Assembly (NCBI GenBank): GCA_003116995.1
Contig: BDSL01000078.1
Location: 310,001-374,000 of the forward strand
Reading direction: 5' to 3'
DNA: 64,000 bases
DNA from: Yamagishiella unicocca
Taxonomy: Eukaryota > Chlorophyta > Chlorophyceae > Chlamydomonadales > Volvocaceae
Of the stretch, positions 22,267-32,707 are shown in pieces; the stretch's first letter is position 1; the number at the start of each line of letters is the position of its first letter. The position numbers and the translations under genes were made by a program. The notes under the pieces were generated by a model that saw only the letters and a list, made by a program, of their open reading frames with translations, was not told the origin of the DNA and did not search any database.

Positions 22267-23774
22267 TCATGCTGGGCCGGCGGCCCGCGGACCCTCGTGG
22301 CGGGTCGGATGGAGGTAGAGCTGCAGGGTGGCCGGTGAGCGGATCTGACCTCGGGCATGGAGATCGGGAAGGGTGGCACCCGTCGCGGCGTCGTGCTGGA
22401 GGGAGCCACGGCGGAAGCTGTGTGCGGCTTCGCCCTCGTATAAACCCGCCGTCTGCAAATGGAGGCGCAGACGGGCGGCGATGGCGGCGGTGCTGAAGGG
22501 GCCGTCGGCGAAGGTGGTCTGCGTCCGGTCCAGTGGGCGGAATAGGTAGCGACTGGTCGGGGCTCCCAAGGAGGTCACCGCGGCGAGGTAGCGGGCGAGC
22601 GCTCGGATGACGCAGGTGGACGCATCAGGGCCGGGAATGAGGCGGATGGGAGGGGCACGGATGGCACGATACGTCTTGGTGCCCAGCTGATCGATGCGAA
22701 GCACGACACCACTGGGGTAGGGATCGGCTTCAGCGGGAAGGGGTAAGGGCAAACCTCTGAAGGGCTGGCTGCCGTTGTCTGGTTCTCGGAGGTCATCGAA
22801 GGTTAGTTTGCCCCCGTCGTGGGCCCGCTTGCTAGTGTGCCAGAGTAGAATGAATAGAGCATGATCTCGCAGGTAGGCGGCGCGAGTGAGGGGTCGGGAG
22901 GCGGTGGCAGCCTGGCCGAGGAGGTAGTGGGCCAGCTGCGCCAGCTTGGCCGCGGTCAGTGGTACGGCGGCCCGCTCGGAGTGTCCGTCGCGGCTGGCGG
23001 CCACGCGGTACCCTTTGCTGTAACCCTTGACGGTAGCCGAGTCGCAGGGGTTGCCGGCCCCCGTAGCCAAAAGGTACGGACCCTGCCGACCGACCTGGGA
23101 GAAGGCAGTGGATAGGTGGGAAATCTGAGACTGCACGGTGCCCGCGCAAGGCCGACCGTCCGCGCGCAGGCGCCCCTGGTGGGCGGGGATCCACGACTCC
23201 TCCATGAACGCCAAGATGTCGTCGGGAGTACAGCTGGTGAGGGCCCGCTCCGAGCGCTCGAGCCACGCCGACAGCTCCTGCCCAGCGGACTGGATCCGGT
23301 GCCAGGTGGCAGGCTCCCATTGCTGCTGGTGAAGGACCAGAGCGCGCGAGAGCCCCGAGTCGTATGCTCCGGCGGGAAGAGGGTTGGCTAGGGCCGGCAG
23401 AGGGGCGCTGAGCTGGCGAAGGTAGTAGCCAGCGCTGCCACCCAAGGCGGCCGGCGGGGTAACCTGTCGAGGGTCGGTCCGTCAGTTGTGGTAGTAGAAG
23501 AGGCCGGGAACAGCTTACTTACCAGAGGAGCGGCTGGGGCAGGAGGAGACGGGAGGTTCGTTGGCGCTGGCACACGCCAGAACAGGCGCATGCCCAAGGT
23601 CGCCTCGTCGCTCCATGGGAGGAGGTTCATGACGTAATATCTGTCGGAATAAATGTTTAGGGAACAGCGATGGCACGTTGGCATTGGTGCGGCGTATGAT
23701 CGGAAAGGGATCGCGGTAGGCTGTGGAGCGCCGCGTTTCCCGCCCTCCCGCCCGCGGCCTGTCACTCTTTCCAT
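22267..23774 (-). CDS. Tyrosine recombinase (integrase) of the retrotransposon
   Basis: Two exons, 23523-23774 and 22267-23463, joined at phase 0 across a 59-nt intron (donor CTCTG/GTAAGT, acceptor CTCGACAG/GTTACC), predict 482 aa. The catalytic domain has the expected order: first Arg in HTSKRAHDGGKLTF (about residue 297), H-x-x-R in AHSFRRG (about 432-435) and nucleophilic Tyr in LQLYLHP (about 467). The middle Lys is not certain. The N-terminus has a small CHRC motif, possibly DNA-binding. The gene lies between A2 and B2 and opposes Gag and RT, as described for Volvox Kangaroo. Its expected role is integrating a circular cDNA at short homology without target duplication. The start codon could be 23774 or the Met just before the CHRC motif. 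Confidence 0.9.
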
Positions 23775-23794
23775 TGTGCGAGACTTACCGTTCC

Positions 23795-23923
23795 GGCGGG
23801 ATAGAGAAGCGTGGAGGTTACAGGATTGGAGCGATCCAGTCGGAACTCCGCTCTACCGCGCGGATTCGCGCCACACTAATTCAGTCTCGTACGGTTGGAC
23901 GAGTGATTCGCACTTCTGCAATG
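23795..23923 (+). repeat. Split direct repeat B2 (right terminus)
   Basis: 129 bp identical to B1 at 21864-21992, ending CACTTCTGCAATG. Sequence after 23923 is unrelated to the element, so this marks the right end. Confidence 0.95.
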
Positions 23924-26900
23924 GCGCCTGGGTACGTACAGTCTTGAGTTGCAACTCGGTCCGCGCGTGAGCGTACTGCGATAGAGACTGCATGATATAG
24001 AATGAGATAAATACAATGGATGACACTACATTTTGCGGTGGCACATTGTTTGCCGTTTCGATACATAAATAACGGATGTCGTACTACACGGCGGGCCGAT
24101 ATTACGCCACGCCTGAATGGTACGCTCTGATGCTCTGTTATATACCTCCATGTAGCAATTTTGTATATATAAGGCATAGTATCCTGTATCAGGAGGGACA
24201 AAGCGTGCAGGCTTTACAATAGGGGCGCTCGACTACCGGTAATGTTTGGCCGGCCAGCGCTAAAATGCGGATAGTGGGCAGCTATCAGCTTGAGCGTACA
24301 CGATAAATGCTGTGGGGCCGTCATTACGCATTTTTTCGGCCACCGTACTGTGTGGCCGGTTCGCGCTGCTGTGTGGTCGCGGACGTACCTTGTGGCTTGA
24401 TACCCTGCACTGTAATAGCTTACCTAGCATCAAATACAATTATCACAACTCGGACTTCCGTAGAAACCACATACGATTGGTCGAGACGTCTAATTCCTTT
24501 AAAGCTACTGGCCGGCAGGCACTGTCCAGATTGAAGAATGAAAAGCGTAAGCAAGTATTGACGTACATCGATATGCATCCATAAGTACCCGATGATTGCC
24601 AGCCGGTGTCCAGTCGGCCGAAGGATGTCACGGATCGCGAACCATCTACGACGTGGGACCCAGCAGCCAACCATGTCATCACCGGGCGACAGACAGTGGC
24701 GATGTGGAATTGCCTCAATGTCAATGCGATAACGTATCCTACATTCCTGTTACAGTATCATGCGCCTACCTATGCATCCGGTCCCTGCATGTTTTCCAGC
24801 GGTTTTCCGTAGAGACATTTCTGTACCCGTTTCTGCCCAGGAGTAACCTTATTTCTGTAGCCGTTTCTCCCCAGGAATAACCTTATGAACACAGATTCGG
24901 GGGGAGCAAATGCGCCTTTGTTCGCCTCAGCAGTACCTTCTATTTGCCTCGAGAGTAGCTTGTGTAATAGTGTGACTTGAATATATACCGCCCGGCCCAT
25001 GGCCGCATCGCCACTAGGCACCACGCTGACAGTACTGAAATCCACTGAGTCATAACGTGTTGCCATCCCAGGTTTGCACCTGAGCCCCTTAGGTATTTGT
25101 AGTGAAAACGAAACCGACGCAACCGACGAAATAAAGGGAATGCATGCATGCGGAGGGACGTTTCTATAAGGTGCCCAAATGTGCAGAAATGTGCGATTCA
25201 TTACCATATTAATACGGCGTGCGAACCCAGGACAAGAGGAGGAGCCCATGCCGGGCCTCACCAAGATGATGCTCCATAATCACCCTCACGTATCCGAGGT
25301 GCACACCGCTTCCTTGAGGAGCCTGAGGACGTCACAACAATGTGGGACCTCACACGGTAGCTAACGCCGCGGCTCAGGGCCCCGCCCTAGTGGGCGCGGC
25401 ACGGTTTCATGTTTCCCTGAACTTTTGGGCGTCAGCTAGCTGCTACCGCTGGCTCCTCGTACGGTGAGATCTCAGTATGGGCCCCCCTCTTGTCCTGGGC
25501 TTGTCCGGGCTTATTAATCATTGTAGCCACAGTCTCGCAGATTTCAAAGGTGGGTGGGCCATCGTGGATAACGCATGTGTCACTGGATCGGTACGACTCG
25601 CTCCGCCGTACCTAGCTTTCGTCACGGCACGGCCTGGGAGGGTGGCGAGAAGACCCGGGACTACAGGGAGGGTGGGGGGACGGGAGGGCAGGACAGCTCA
25701 TCCCCGCCCACACTGGCCGGGTGTCGCACTATGGCGCGAAGGGCTCCTACGATGTGTGCCTTGTGCCCCTCGCTTGTTGTTCTTGGGCGAAAGGGCATGG
25801 TAAATATACCAATCGCGATGGTGGCAAGCAGCTGCCGCAGCACCGCCGACCACCGCACAGTGTAAGCCGGTGAGGTGAGGTCTTTGCTGGGTCGAGTCAT
25901 CTACCGAACCTTCGCATACTTGTCAACCCTCGCGCCGGCATTCGCCCTTCAGCTGGAGTCATTCCAGACACATAAAATACAATAACCCACGATATGTCAC
26001 CCATGGCTTTACGTATGCTAATGCCGTTCAGGATCCTTGCCATCACGCAAGTCCGCTAAGTCATGTTCAGGCTTCCGCCATATTTCTTCTGTGCGCTTGG
26101 CCCCTAGGGGTTTACCATGCAGCAGGACGAGGTAGGGGCGAACGTGTGTGTCGTGTATGCCAAGCAACCAAGTACCATTTAGTGAAGAAGTGAACATTTC
26201 TACGGCCAAACCAACCCCCCGCGCTTTGGGGGCTCTCCTTGTCGACAGGGCCAAAGCAATACATTGGCACGGCAGCCCCTGCCGCCCTCACGGTGGACAG
26301 CGGGCCACCATAGCCATGTGTGCACCTCCGCGGGCGTAGGGCGCTGTGTCCCTAACGCAGACAACCAGCACCGCTGTGCCCCTACCGCAGCCAATGCCAC
26401 CTCGCCGCCGCCATCCGTCACGTAATGCCACCTCTACCAACGCGCTTCATTGGACCGCCGTACCCAGCGCAACCACCAACGGGGTGCCTCCATGTGTTAA
26501 GTGTACCGACCAACGCTCGCCGACCGACTTGACAACGTCGATACTCGCTGCCCGCAAGTATGTACGGCAACAACACTCCCCCCGCTACCTCATACTGGTA
26601 TCACACCGCATTTGTTGCCTGCGGCGTAGGCGTGGTCGTTGTTATTACTAATCATGCAGATGCAAACGAATGACGTAAAAAGCGTACAGTACTACATTGC
26701 AGCCTACAGTGCTCGCTATTTTGTGTGCCCTTCGACCGCTTTCACGGATACGATATCGAGCGCGGAATTCAACTCTCAATCACGCCCACCCGCCACGCCC
26801 ACCCGCATTTCAAACTGTGCACCAGTCTACCTGTATAACCTGTCCCGCCGCGACCTGCGGCGGACACCGCAAACACCGTTGTACCACCCTGCAGACATAA

Positions 26901-29205
26901 GGCCCGCAGCCGCGCCCCTTTAAGTGGCCCCAGGCGCCGCCCGGTCACCCTGCCAGCTAGCCAGCTGCTGGCGCGCCAACGCACCAACCGAGCAGCAACT
27001 GAATCACCGACCCAGCCGCTATCGCGCAGGACAGCCAAGGCGGGGCCTGGGCTCAGTACTGTACGGCACCCGAACTCCAGTCAGGCCACATCACGTAAAA
27101 AAAGGTGCATGGCATCAGGAGGAAGGCAGCCCCCCCAGCAGCTGCCGCCACAACCCCTGGCCGGGCCCATTGCGGTCACGAGGGCACATCGGCGCGGTGT
27201 CGCATCACCGCCGCGGCGGCAGCGCGGGCGCCTGTTAACACTCGGCCGCCGGTCGTCTGCCAGAGCGCCGGCCCCCCCCCGGGCGGCCGGCCCCCCCGGC
27301 CCCCCGCGGTGGTGGCCGCTGCGAGCAGTTGCAGCTCCTCCTCGTACTTCCGCCTGCGGTTGGGGCGGTTGCAGCTTTAGTTGGGCGCGGCGCGTTTGGC
27401 GGTTGGGGTGAGGTCCAACCGCCCATACAGCTGCGGCAGCCAACCTGGCTGCCTCCTCGTTGCAGCAGAGGTGGCGCCCAAGGCGGCGCGGCGGGCTGTC
27501 CTTGTTTCCTGTGCTGCTTGGAGCGTCTGTTGGCTGCGAGGGCTGGCTTATCGTCAGGTGTGGCCGCGTTCTTCCTGGCTCCCCCCTCTTGTCCTGGTTT
27601 TACCCGGCGTCTATTGTGATTTTCGAGGCTTGCCTGTGCCCTTGGGGCGTCTGCTGGGTTCAGCCCCGGCTGTCATATGATGAGGCCCGGCATGGGTCCC
27701 TCTTCTTGTCTTGGGCTCGCGCGGCCTTGATGACACTGCGTGTCCTTTTGCGGTGCCTGGCGGTTGGCGGTGCTTTTGCGTCTTGGCTGCTGTATTGGGT
27801 GGGGTGGCGTTTGTTGTGCCTTTCGAGGCTTTCCTGTGCGCTTCGGGTCGTCTGCTGGGTTCAGCCCCGGCTGCAGTATGGTGCGGCCCGGCATGGGCTT
27901 CTCCCTTTTGTCCTGGGTTCGCCCGGGCTTGGGGTCACTGTAATCTCTCATCATTTGGCCAGGCCGCTGTTAAGCTTAAGCCTATCCGTTATTCCTCATA
28001 TTATATTTTACGGTACCGTAAGGTTTGTACGAGTTCGCAATACCGGACACTGCTCCATCGTACACTCTACGTGCTCCATCCTTTCAGCCGCGTACTCTCT
28101 ACGTACTCGGTACCCTTACGCGAACAATCGTCCCAGGGAAACGTTTCTTTCCCGGCGCCCACCAGTTCATCCTATTTTCCCTGTGCCTTATGGGCATCTG
28201 CTATAATAAGATGCCCGCAAGGCATAGGGAAAGGGTCCGGGCTTGAGGATTCTAGAGATGAAGAGATGTTACAGTGTCCGCAAGCCCTGGCAGGCCCAGG
28301 CAGCTGGCTCCGTTTACGGTGAGGTCTCGGTTTGGGCCCCCTTTGTCCTGGGCTCGTCCGGACCGTCGATACTGTAAAATATTAAAATGTTTTTTGAGGA
28401 AACAACATCTTATGGTGTCCACAAGCCAGGCGAACCCAGGACAAGACGAACTGCCATGTCCGTGGCCTCCCAATTGAGATTTAGTATGGACATCGCCCGC
28501 TGATCCTGGAATTTCTGACACCTTCACAATAATAATATATTATTATCGTTATGTTAAATGGTTCGCAAGCCCGTGCGTCTGTTTATTAATAATACCGTAT
28601 CATTAGGTAAGAGCATTTCGGCGGGCGCCCACCGCGAGCTTCATCGCGAAGCACGCTGCCTACATGGGCTTGCGACCGCGGGGATGATCCTACCCAGTGG
28701 ATGAGCAGCATGCACCTTAGAGCGTGTATCCCAAGCGCCTCATGGCGAAATCGAGGTGGTCGCCCCCTCTTTGGACACAACGGCACACGGCCAGAAGGTA
28801 GCCCCGTTACCCCAAAGAAACGCCCTCACCACCGTATCAGAATGGATAAGATGTGAGGTATCAAGTGCATGTACGTTAACGCTAGCTCGTTTTGTTGCGT
28901 CAGAAGTTAAGGCGGTACCATCACTTAGGCCCAGACATCTTGCACCCTGCTTCCGGCGACCAACTTCGTTATCAGATTGGGGCCTGATTCAAGCTAACAG
29001 CCTAACACACCTGCGCTGTGGTTTAATGCCGTTGTCCTGCCCGCACATGCCACCCCGAGACGCCATCCGTGTACGACTTCGCGGCGCCGTTGCCCTGCGC
29101 TCTGCGCCCTGCCTAACGTACAATGACTGTACGGCCCTCGGGTTTGGGCCCCCCAACCGGCAACTCGCTCACCGGCCCTGCCCGCCCCCCCTCACCAGAA
29201 CCCAC
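23924..29205. other. Repeat-rich stretch without a recognised gene
   Basis: 23.9-26.9 kb is AT-richer, with short random-looking frames. 26.9-28.0 kb is GC-rich and contains diverged tandem units of about 201 bp. The dispersed CAAGCCCGGGCGAGCCCAGG family recurs in both orientations from 25.2 to 28.5 kb. A 248-codon plus frame at 27460-28206 coincides with the tandem units and is rich in Cys, Leu and Trp; I regard it as repeat readthrough, not a gene. 28.5-29.2 kb shows no structure I can name. Confidence 0.55.
27644..27945. repeat. Diverged tandem repeat, about 201-bp period
   Basis: Two units share TCTGCTGGGTTCAGCCCCGG, then ATGRTGMGGCCCGGCATGGG and TTGTCYTGGG. The first starts near 27647 and the second near 27848. 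A weaker related unit may lie near 27470-27620. Reverse-complement relatives occur in the 1.8-2.6 kb region. Confidence 0.7.
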
Positions 29206-31146
29206 CTGAAACCCCGCTCCTCCAGGACCTCCGCCTCCAGCTCCGCCATCCTGCCCAGCCACAGGGCCGCCTCGGAGGGAGTCAGCTGGTCCTCACCCAC
29301 ATTGCGGTCGGTGACCTGCAGGGCGGCCGCAGTTGGACCCACCATCACAACGCGGTGTGGGACCCACCATCAAGCGACGTGGGGCGAACACGCTTGTGTG
29401 GTCGCTTGACGCTCATCGCGGCGAACCCGTCATCAACCCATATCACACCTAAGAGAAATAGACAGCTACGAGGGCTGCGGGCCACTAGCGCACCAGCACA
29501 GCCCTGACACGGCCAGAATGCGCGGGCCGCTGACGCCCCTGGCTGGCGGTGACACAGCCCCTTCCCAGTCCCAATCCCCATCCCCGCCCAAGCCACCGCC
29601 CCCCCAACCGCCCCACACCAGTGCGTTGTTCCTTCTTTCCCCCCACATCGCCCCCTTCACCACTCACCGCGGTCATCGGGAAGCTCGCCTCCGAGTCGCA
29701 CCCCGCCTGCCACCAGGACGCGTGCGTACCGTCATCGGACGACCGCCCCTGCGCCTGCCCCTGCCCCTGCGCCGGGACGCCTCCCGCCTCCATGACGGCA
29801 CGCGCGTGGGGCAGCTGCGAGGGAGGCACGTCCCGCAGCCCCACCACCACCATGTCGCTGGGCCGCCCAGGCCCAGCTGCTGGTGCGGCCCCCGGACGAG
29901 CTCCTGGCCCAGAACTCTGCGGCCGGCGGCTCCGAGGGGTCAACGGCCTTAACCGCTGTTGCTGCTGCTGAGTCTGTTGCTGTTGCTGCTGCTGGGTCTG
30001 TTGCTGCTGTTGCGGCACCAGCTGCTGCTGCTCGGCTTGCCAGGCTAGTTGGTGCAGCACAGGAGGAGCCGGCGGATCCTGCCACGACTCCTGACCGCCC
30101 CCCGGCCAGGCCGCCTCGCTGCTTCCAGGGCTGTGGGGGTCAGGGTCGCCCCAACCGCCTTGCCTGCGGGGTGAGCCGTAGGGGCTGTCGAAGGACTGAT
30201 GTAGCTGCGGCTGATTCGACGGCCACGCGCCGTTGCGGGCCCGCCCCGGGCCACCCCATGCGTCGGCGGCCGGCGGCTTGTTGTGCGGCTGATGGTGAGG
30301 GTGAGGGTGATGGTGAGGGTGAGGGTGAGGGTGGTGCGCCTCAGTGAGGCCGAAGGTGCCGCCGCCCGCCATGATAGGGCGCGGGGAGGCGTTGGCGCGG
30401 GAGGGGTATTCGGCGGCACGGGGCCCAAACGCGCGCTCAGGCGGCGGAGCGCCCAACGTGGGCCCGCTGTTGACCTGGCGGTGTGGCTGCTGGGGCTGGT
30501 GGAAGCTGCCCAGCCGGTGCATGAACATGTGGGGAGACACGGGGCGCCGGGCGGAGGCCGGCCGCGCCCCCGTTGGGGCCGCCATGCCGGGGAGTGGTAT
30601 GGCGTGGTTCGTCAGCGCGAGGCGGGAGCCCGCCAGCGCTGTGTGCGACAGCAGCGGCGCGGAGGCAACGACGCGCGCAGGCAACCCCCCTGCCAGCCCC
30701 GTTGGCGATGATGCAGCTGGCGGTTGTTGCGGTGGTGGCGGCAAAAGGGCGCTGACGTTTGTAACTTTACGCAGGAGCGTGCTGCCCGCGTTGCTCCGCG
30801 GACCGGGTCTCGCTGGAGCCGTGAGCCTTGCGTGCGCTGCTGCGTACTGCTGCAAACGGTCGTGCGTCAAGCGCAGCTCGCCTCCCTGCCCCTCGCCGGT
30901 TTGTGACTGCCCCCGTCGCTCATTCAGCGCCCGGTCGTGTCGCCAAGGTTTTGAAACATGCTTAGTGCCAGTGACAACTACGTCACTGGAACCCCGTCGG
31001 CCATTTTCCCTGGGGGTATGGGTCGCCGCGAGTTGCCAAACATTGGAAAGCGGGGCGTCAGCAGCGCCGGTATGACAAACATGATGTCTTAGAATACATA
31101 TATGGCCCCGAAATTTATTTGCGACGTGCTTACCGCGGGTCGCCAC
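29206..31146 (-). CDS. Gln/Pro/His-rich protein of unknown function (probably partial)
   Basis: The main exon is open from a Met at 31146 down to a donor at 29668 (ATGACCGCG/GTGAGT). It joins in phase to exon 29206-29315, which encodes VTDRNVGEDQLTPSEAALW and then an acidic, helix-prone segment rich in Leu/Glu. The large exon is low in complexity: a Pro-rich stretch with PPPPQQPP, a His/Pro tract (HHPHPHPHHHPHP) at about 30290-30340, and Gln tracts at about 29950-30010. The second exon ends with a donor, but I find no following exon before the repeat-rich DNA, so the 3' end is missing or lies far away. The true start may be downstream of 31146, since the first 90 residues have ordinary noncoding composition. 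No domain recognised. Confidence 0.5.
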
Positions 31147-32707
31147 GACGTAATGCAGACTTTCCTCTAGGTTGGCGCACCGCAGCGACGGCCCCCGTAG
31201 TGCTGGCAGCTATTGACGATCTTACGAGATCATCGACTGTTCTCATCGACTCAGCAACGGCAGTTACATGGTTTACAAGTTGTTGGCCCTGCATTTTGCG
31301 CTTATAAGTCGTAAGCCCCAAGCATTTCTAGAACAAAGCTTTCAGATTCGTCATTTGATCCGAGCTAAACTGTAACGACGATGTGAATTGAGCATTATCC
31401 TTCAGTTTGGATGTCTCGCAAGGAAAGAAACGTGTACTGCATCATTGAACAACTTAGATAGAAAGATAGCTGGCGCCTCACGCAAATTCAGTACAGAGCA
31501 TTATTAAACGCTCAAACTTTAATTGCCTTAAGTGGTGTTAGCGCGAGTAGGAAAGGATTGAGCCAGGCAGCCCGCCAAAAGCCCAAACGGAGCGTTTTCA
31601 GCACGTCAAGGCACAACTACTACGGAAAGTTAGGTTTCGAAGTCGTTATCTACTGCGAGTGGTCTTAAGGTGGTCGCCACCTGTGGTTGACCTAACCCAG
31701 ATAGACCTCCGTCAAAACACCTGACCCAAATCAAACAACGTTCACGGACTGGACTTTTAAAGTGCATTACAAGTGGGTGCCTTTTCAGCGAAGCCAGGCT
31801 GTTACGACTCCTTGGGTTGGAATGAAAACTATCCGTGTAGTTGCTTTGGACCGGCGCTTTGGACCTGTTCGAACTTCGTCGCTTGCATCTTAACAGCCTC
31901 ACAAAGGATCGTTGGGGGTTGCATAGGGGCCATTGAAGTAAAAAAACGCGACCGGACGGATGGTCCTTTTGGCCAGTCGCAGCGCGTGCCATGTACCTCT
32001 TGCAGATCGGCACCATCAAAGTCGTATCAGGCAGACCCATTTGCACGGATGCAAATTGGAGAAACCCAGCCTAGGGCACCATTCCCCTTCCACAACAGCT
32101 TCCACATCACCAGGAATAACACGAGTAGAACAGGTTAGAATCCGCCACAATGCTGCCGTGCCGCAGCCAGTCTGTACGGTCCCGCGCCTGCTTGCTGGCT
32201 CCGTGCTATTTCGCTACACTTCAAGTCCCAGCTCGTCACAGTCAGGTCGCCACACGGCGCCAGCAAACACCGCAAACACACTTCGGCTCGACGGGCCCCC
32301 CTAAAACAACGGTCCGAATCTGTCACCCCTCGCCCGACAGGCCACCAAGAATGCGCACCTGCTGCGGCACCTGTCAACCCGCCTCCCGGCGCTTCAGCTG
32401 CAACCCAGATGTACAGGTGGCGTGTTTCGCCTCCGCCGCTGCAAGTCTCCTGGTGGCACTCCCACCCCATGACCCTAGCTGCCATGCACCCCATGCTGCA
32501 GCCTTCCTCCTCCGCGCAGCAGCTGCACCGCGCAGTTCCGTTTCCTATGCACCAAGCATTTCCGTTCCCATAAAGCTCTGCGCAGCTGCTGCACCGAGCA
32601 CCTCGGTTTCCTATGTCGTGTAACCGGGTCTTCTCGCCACCTCCCCTGACCTCCCCTCCCCCCTCCCGCTTGATCACCACCGCCACCGCAGCGTGCTTCA
32701 CGCAGCC
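31147..32707. other. Intergenic stretch without a recognised gene
   Basis: Moderate GC from 31.3 to 32.1 kb with only short frames. The last 500 bases probably include the 3' UTR of the YchF-type gene and carry an F3 repeat copy at 32606-32645. Confidence 0.5.
32606..32645 (+). repeat. Dispersed repeat F3
   Basis: Reads TATGTCGTGTAACCGGGTCT, then TCTCGCCACCTCCCC. Close relatives are at 43462-43500 (GTCGTGCAACCGGGTCTTCT) and 46686-46722 (GTCGTGTAGCCGGTTTTCAC), both in introns of the 40.9-52.0 kb gene. This copy lies just beyond the stop codon of the YchF-type gene. Confidence 0.65.

Larger units (their letters stand above)
14629..23923 (+). mobile_element. Complete DIRS/Kangaroo-type tyrosine-recombinase retrotransposon
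   Basis: A 9.3-kb element bounded by split direct repeats: left end A1 (14629-14857), an internal B1-A2 junction (21864-22219) and right end B2 (23795-23923). Each pair is identical in this sequence. The internal junction equals the right end joined to the left end, overlapping by TG, as known for PAT and Volvox Kangaroo and as expected for integration from a circular intermediate. No flanking target-site duplication is visible. Contents in order: A1, GC-rich leader with a 25-bp satellite, Gag-like ORF, RT-RNase H ORF, B1-A2, tyrosine recombinase on the opposite strand, B2. All ORFs are open, so the copy looks young and potentially autonomous. Confidence 0.93.

Noticed and set aside
27460..28206. 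A 248-codon plus frame that looks like a Trp/Cys/Leu-rich membrane protein
   Set aside because: It coincides with diverged 201-bp tandem units and dispersed repeats; no start context or family resemblance.
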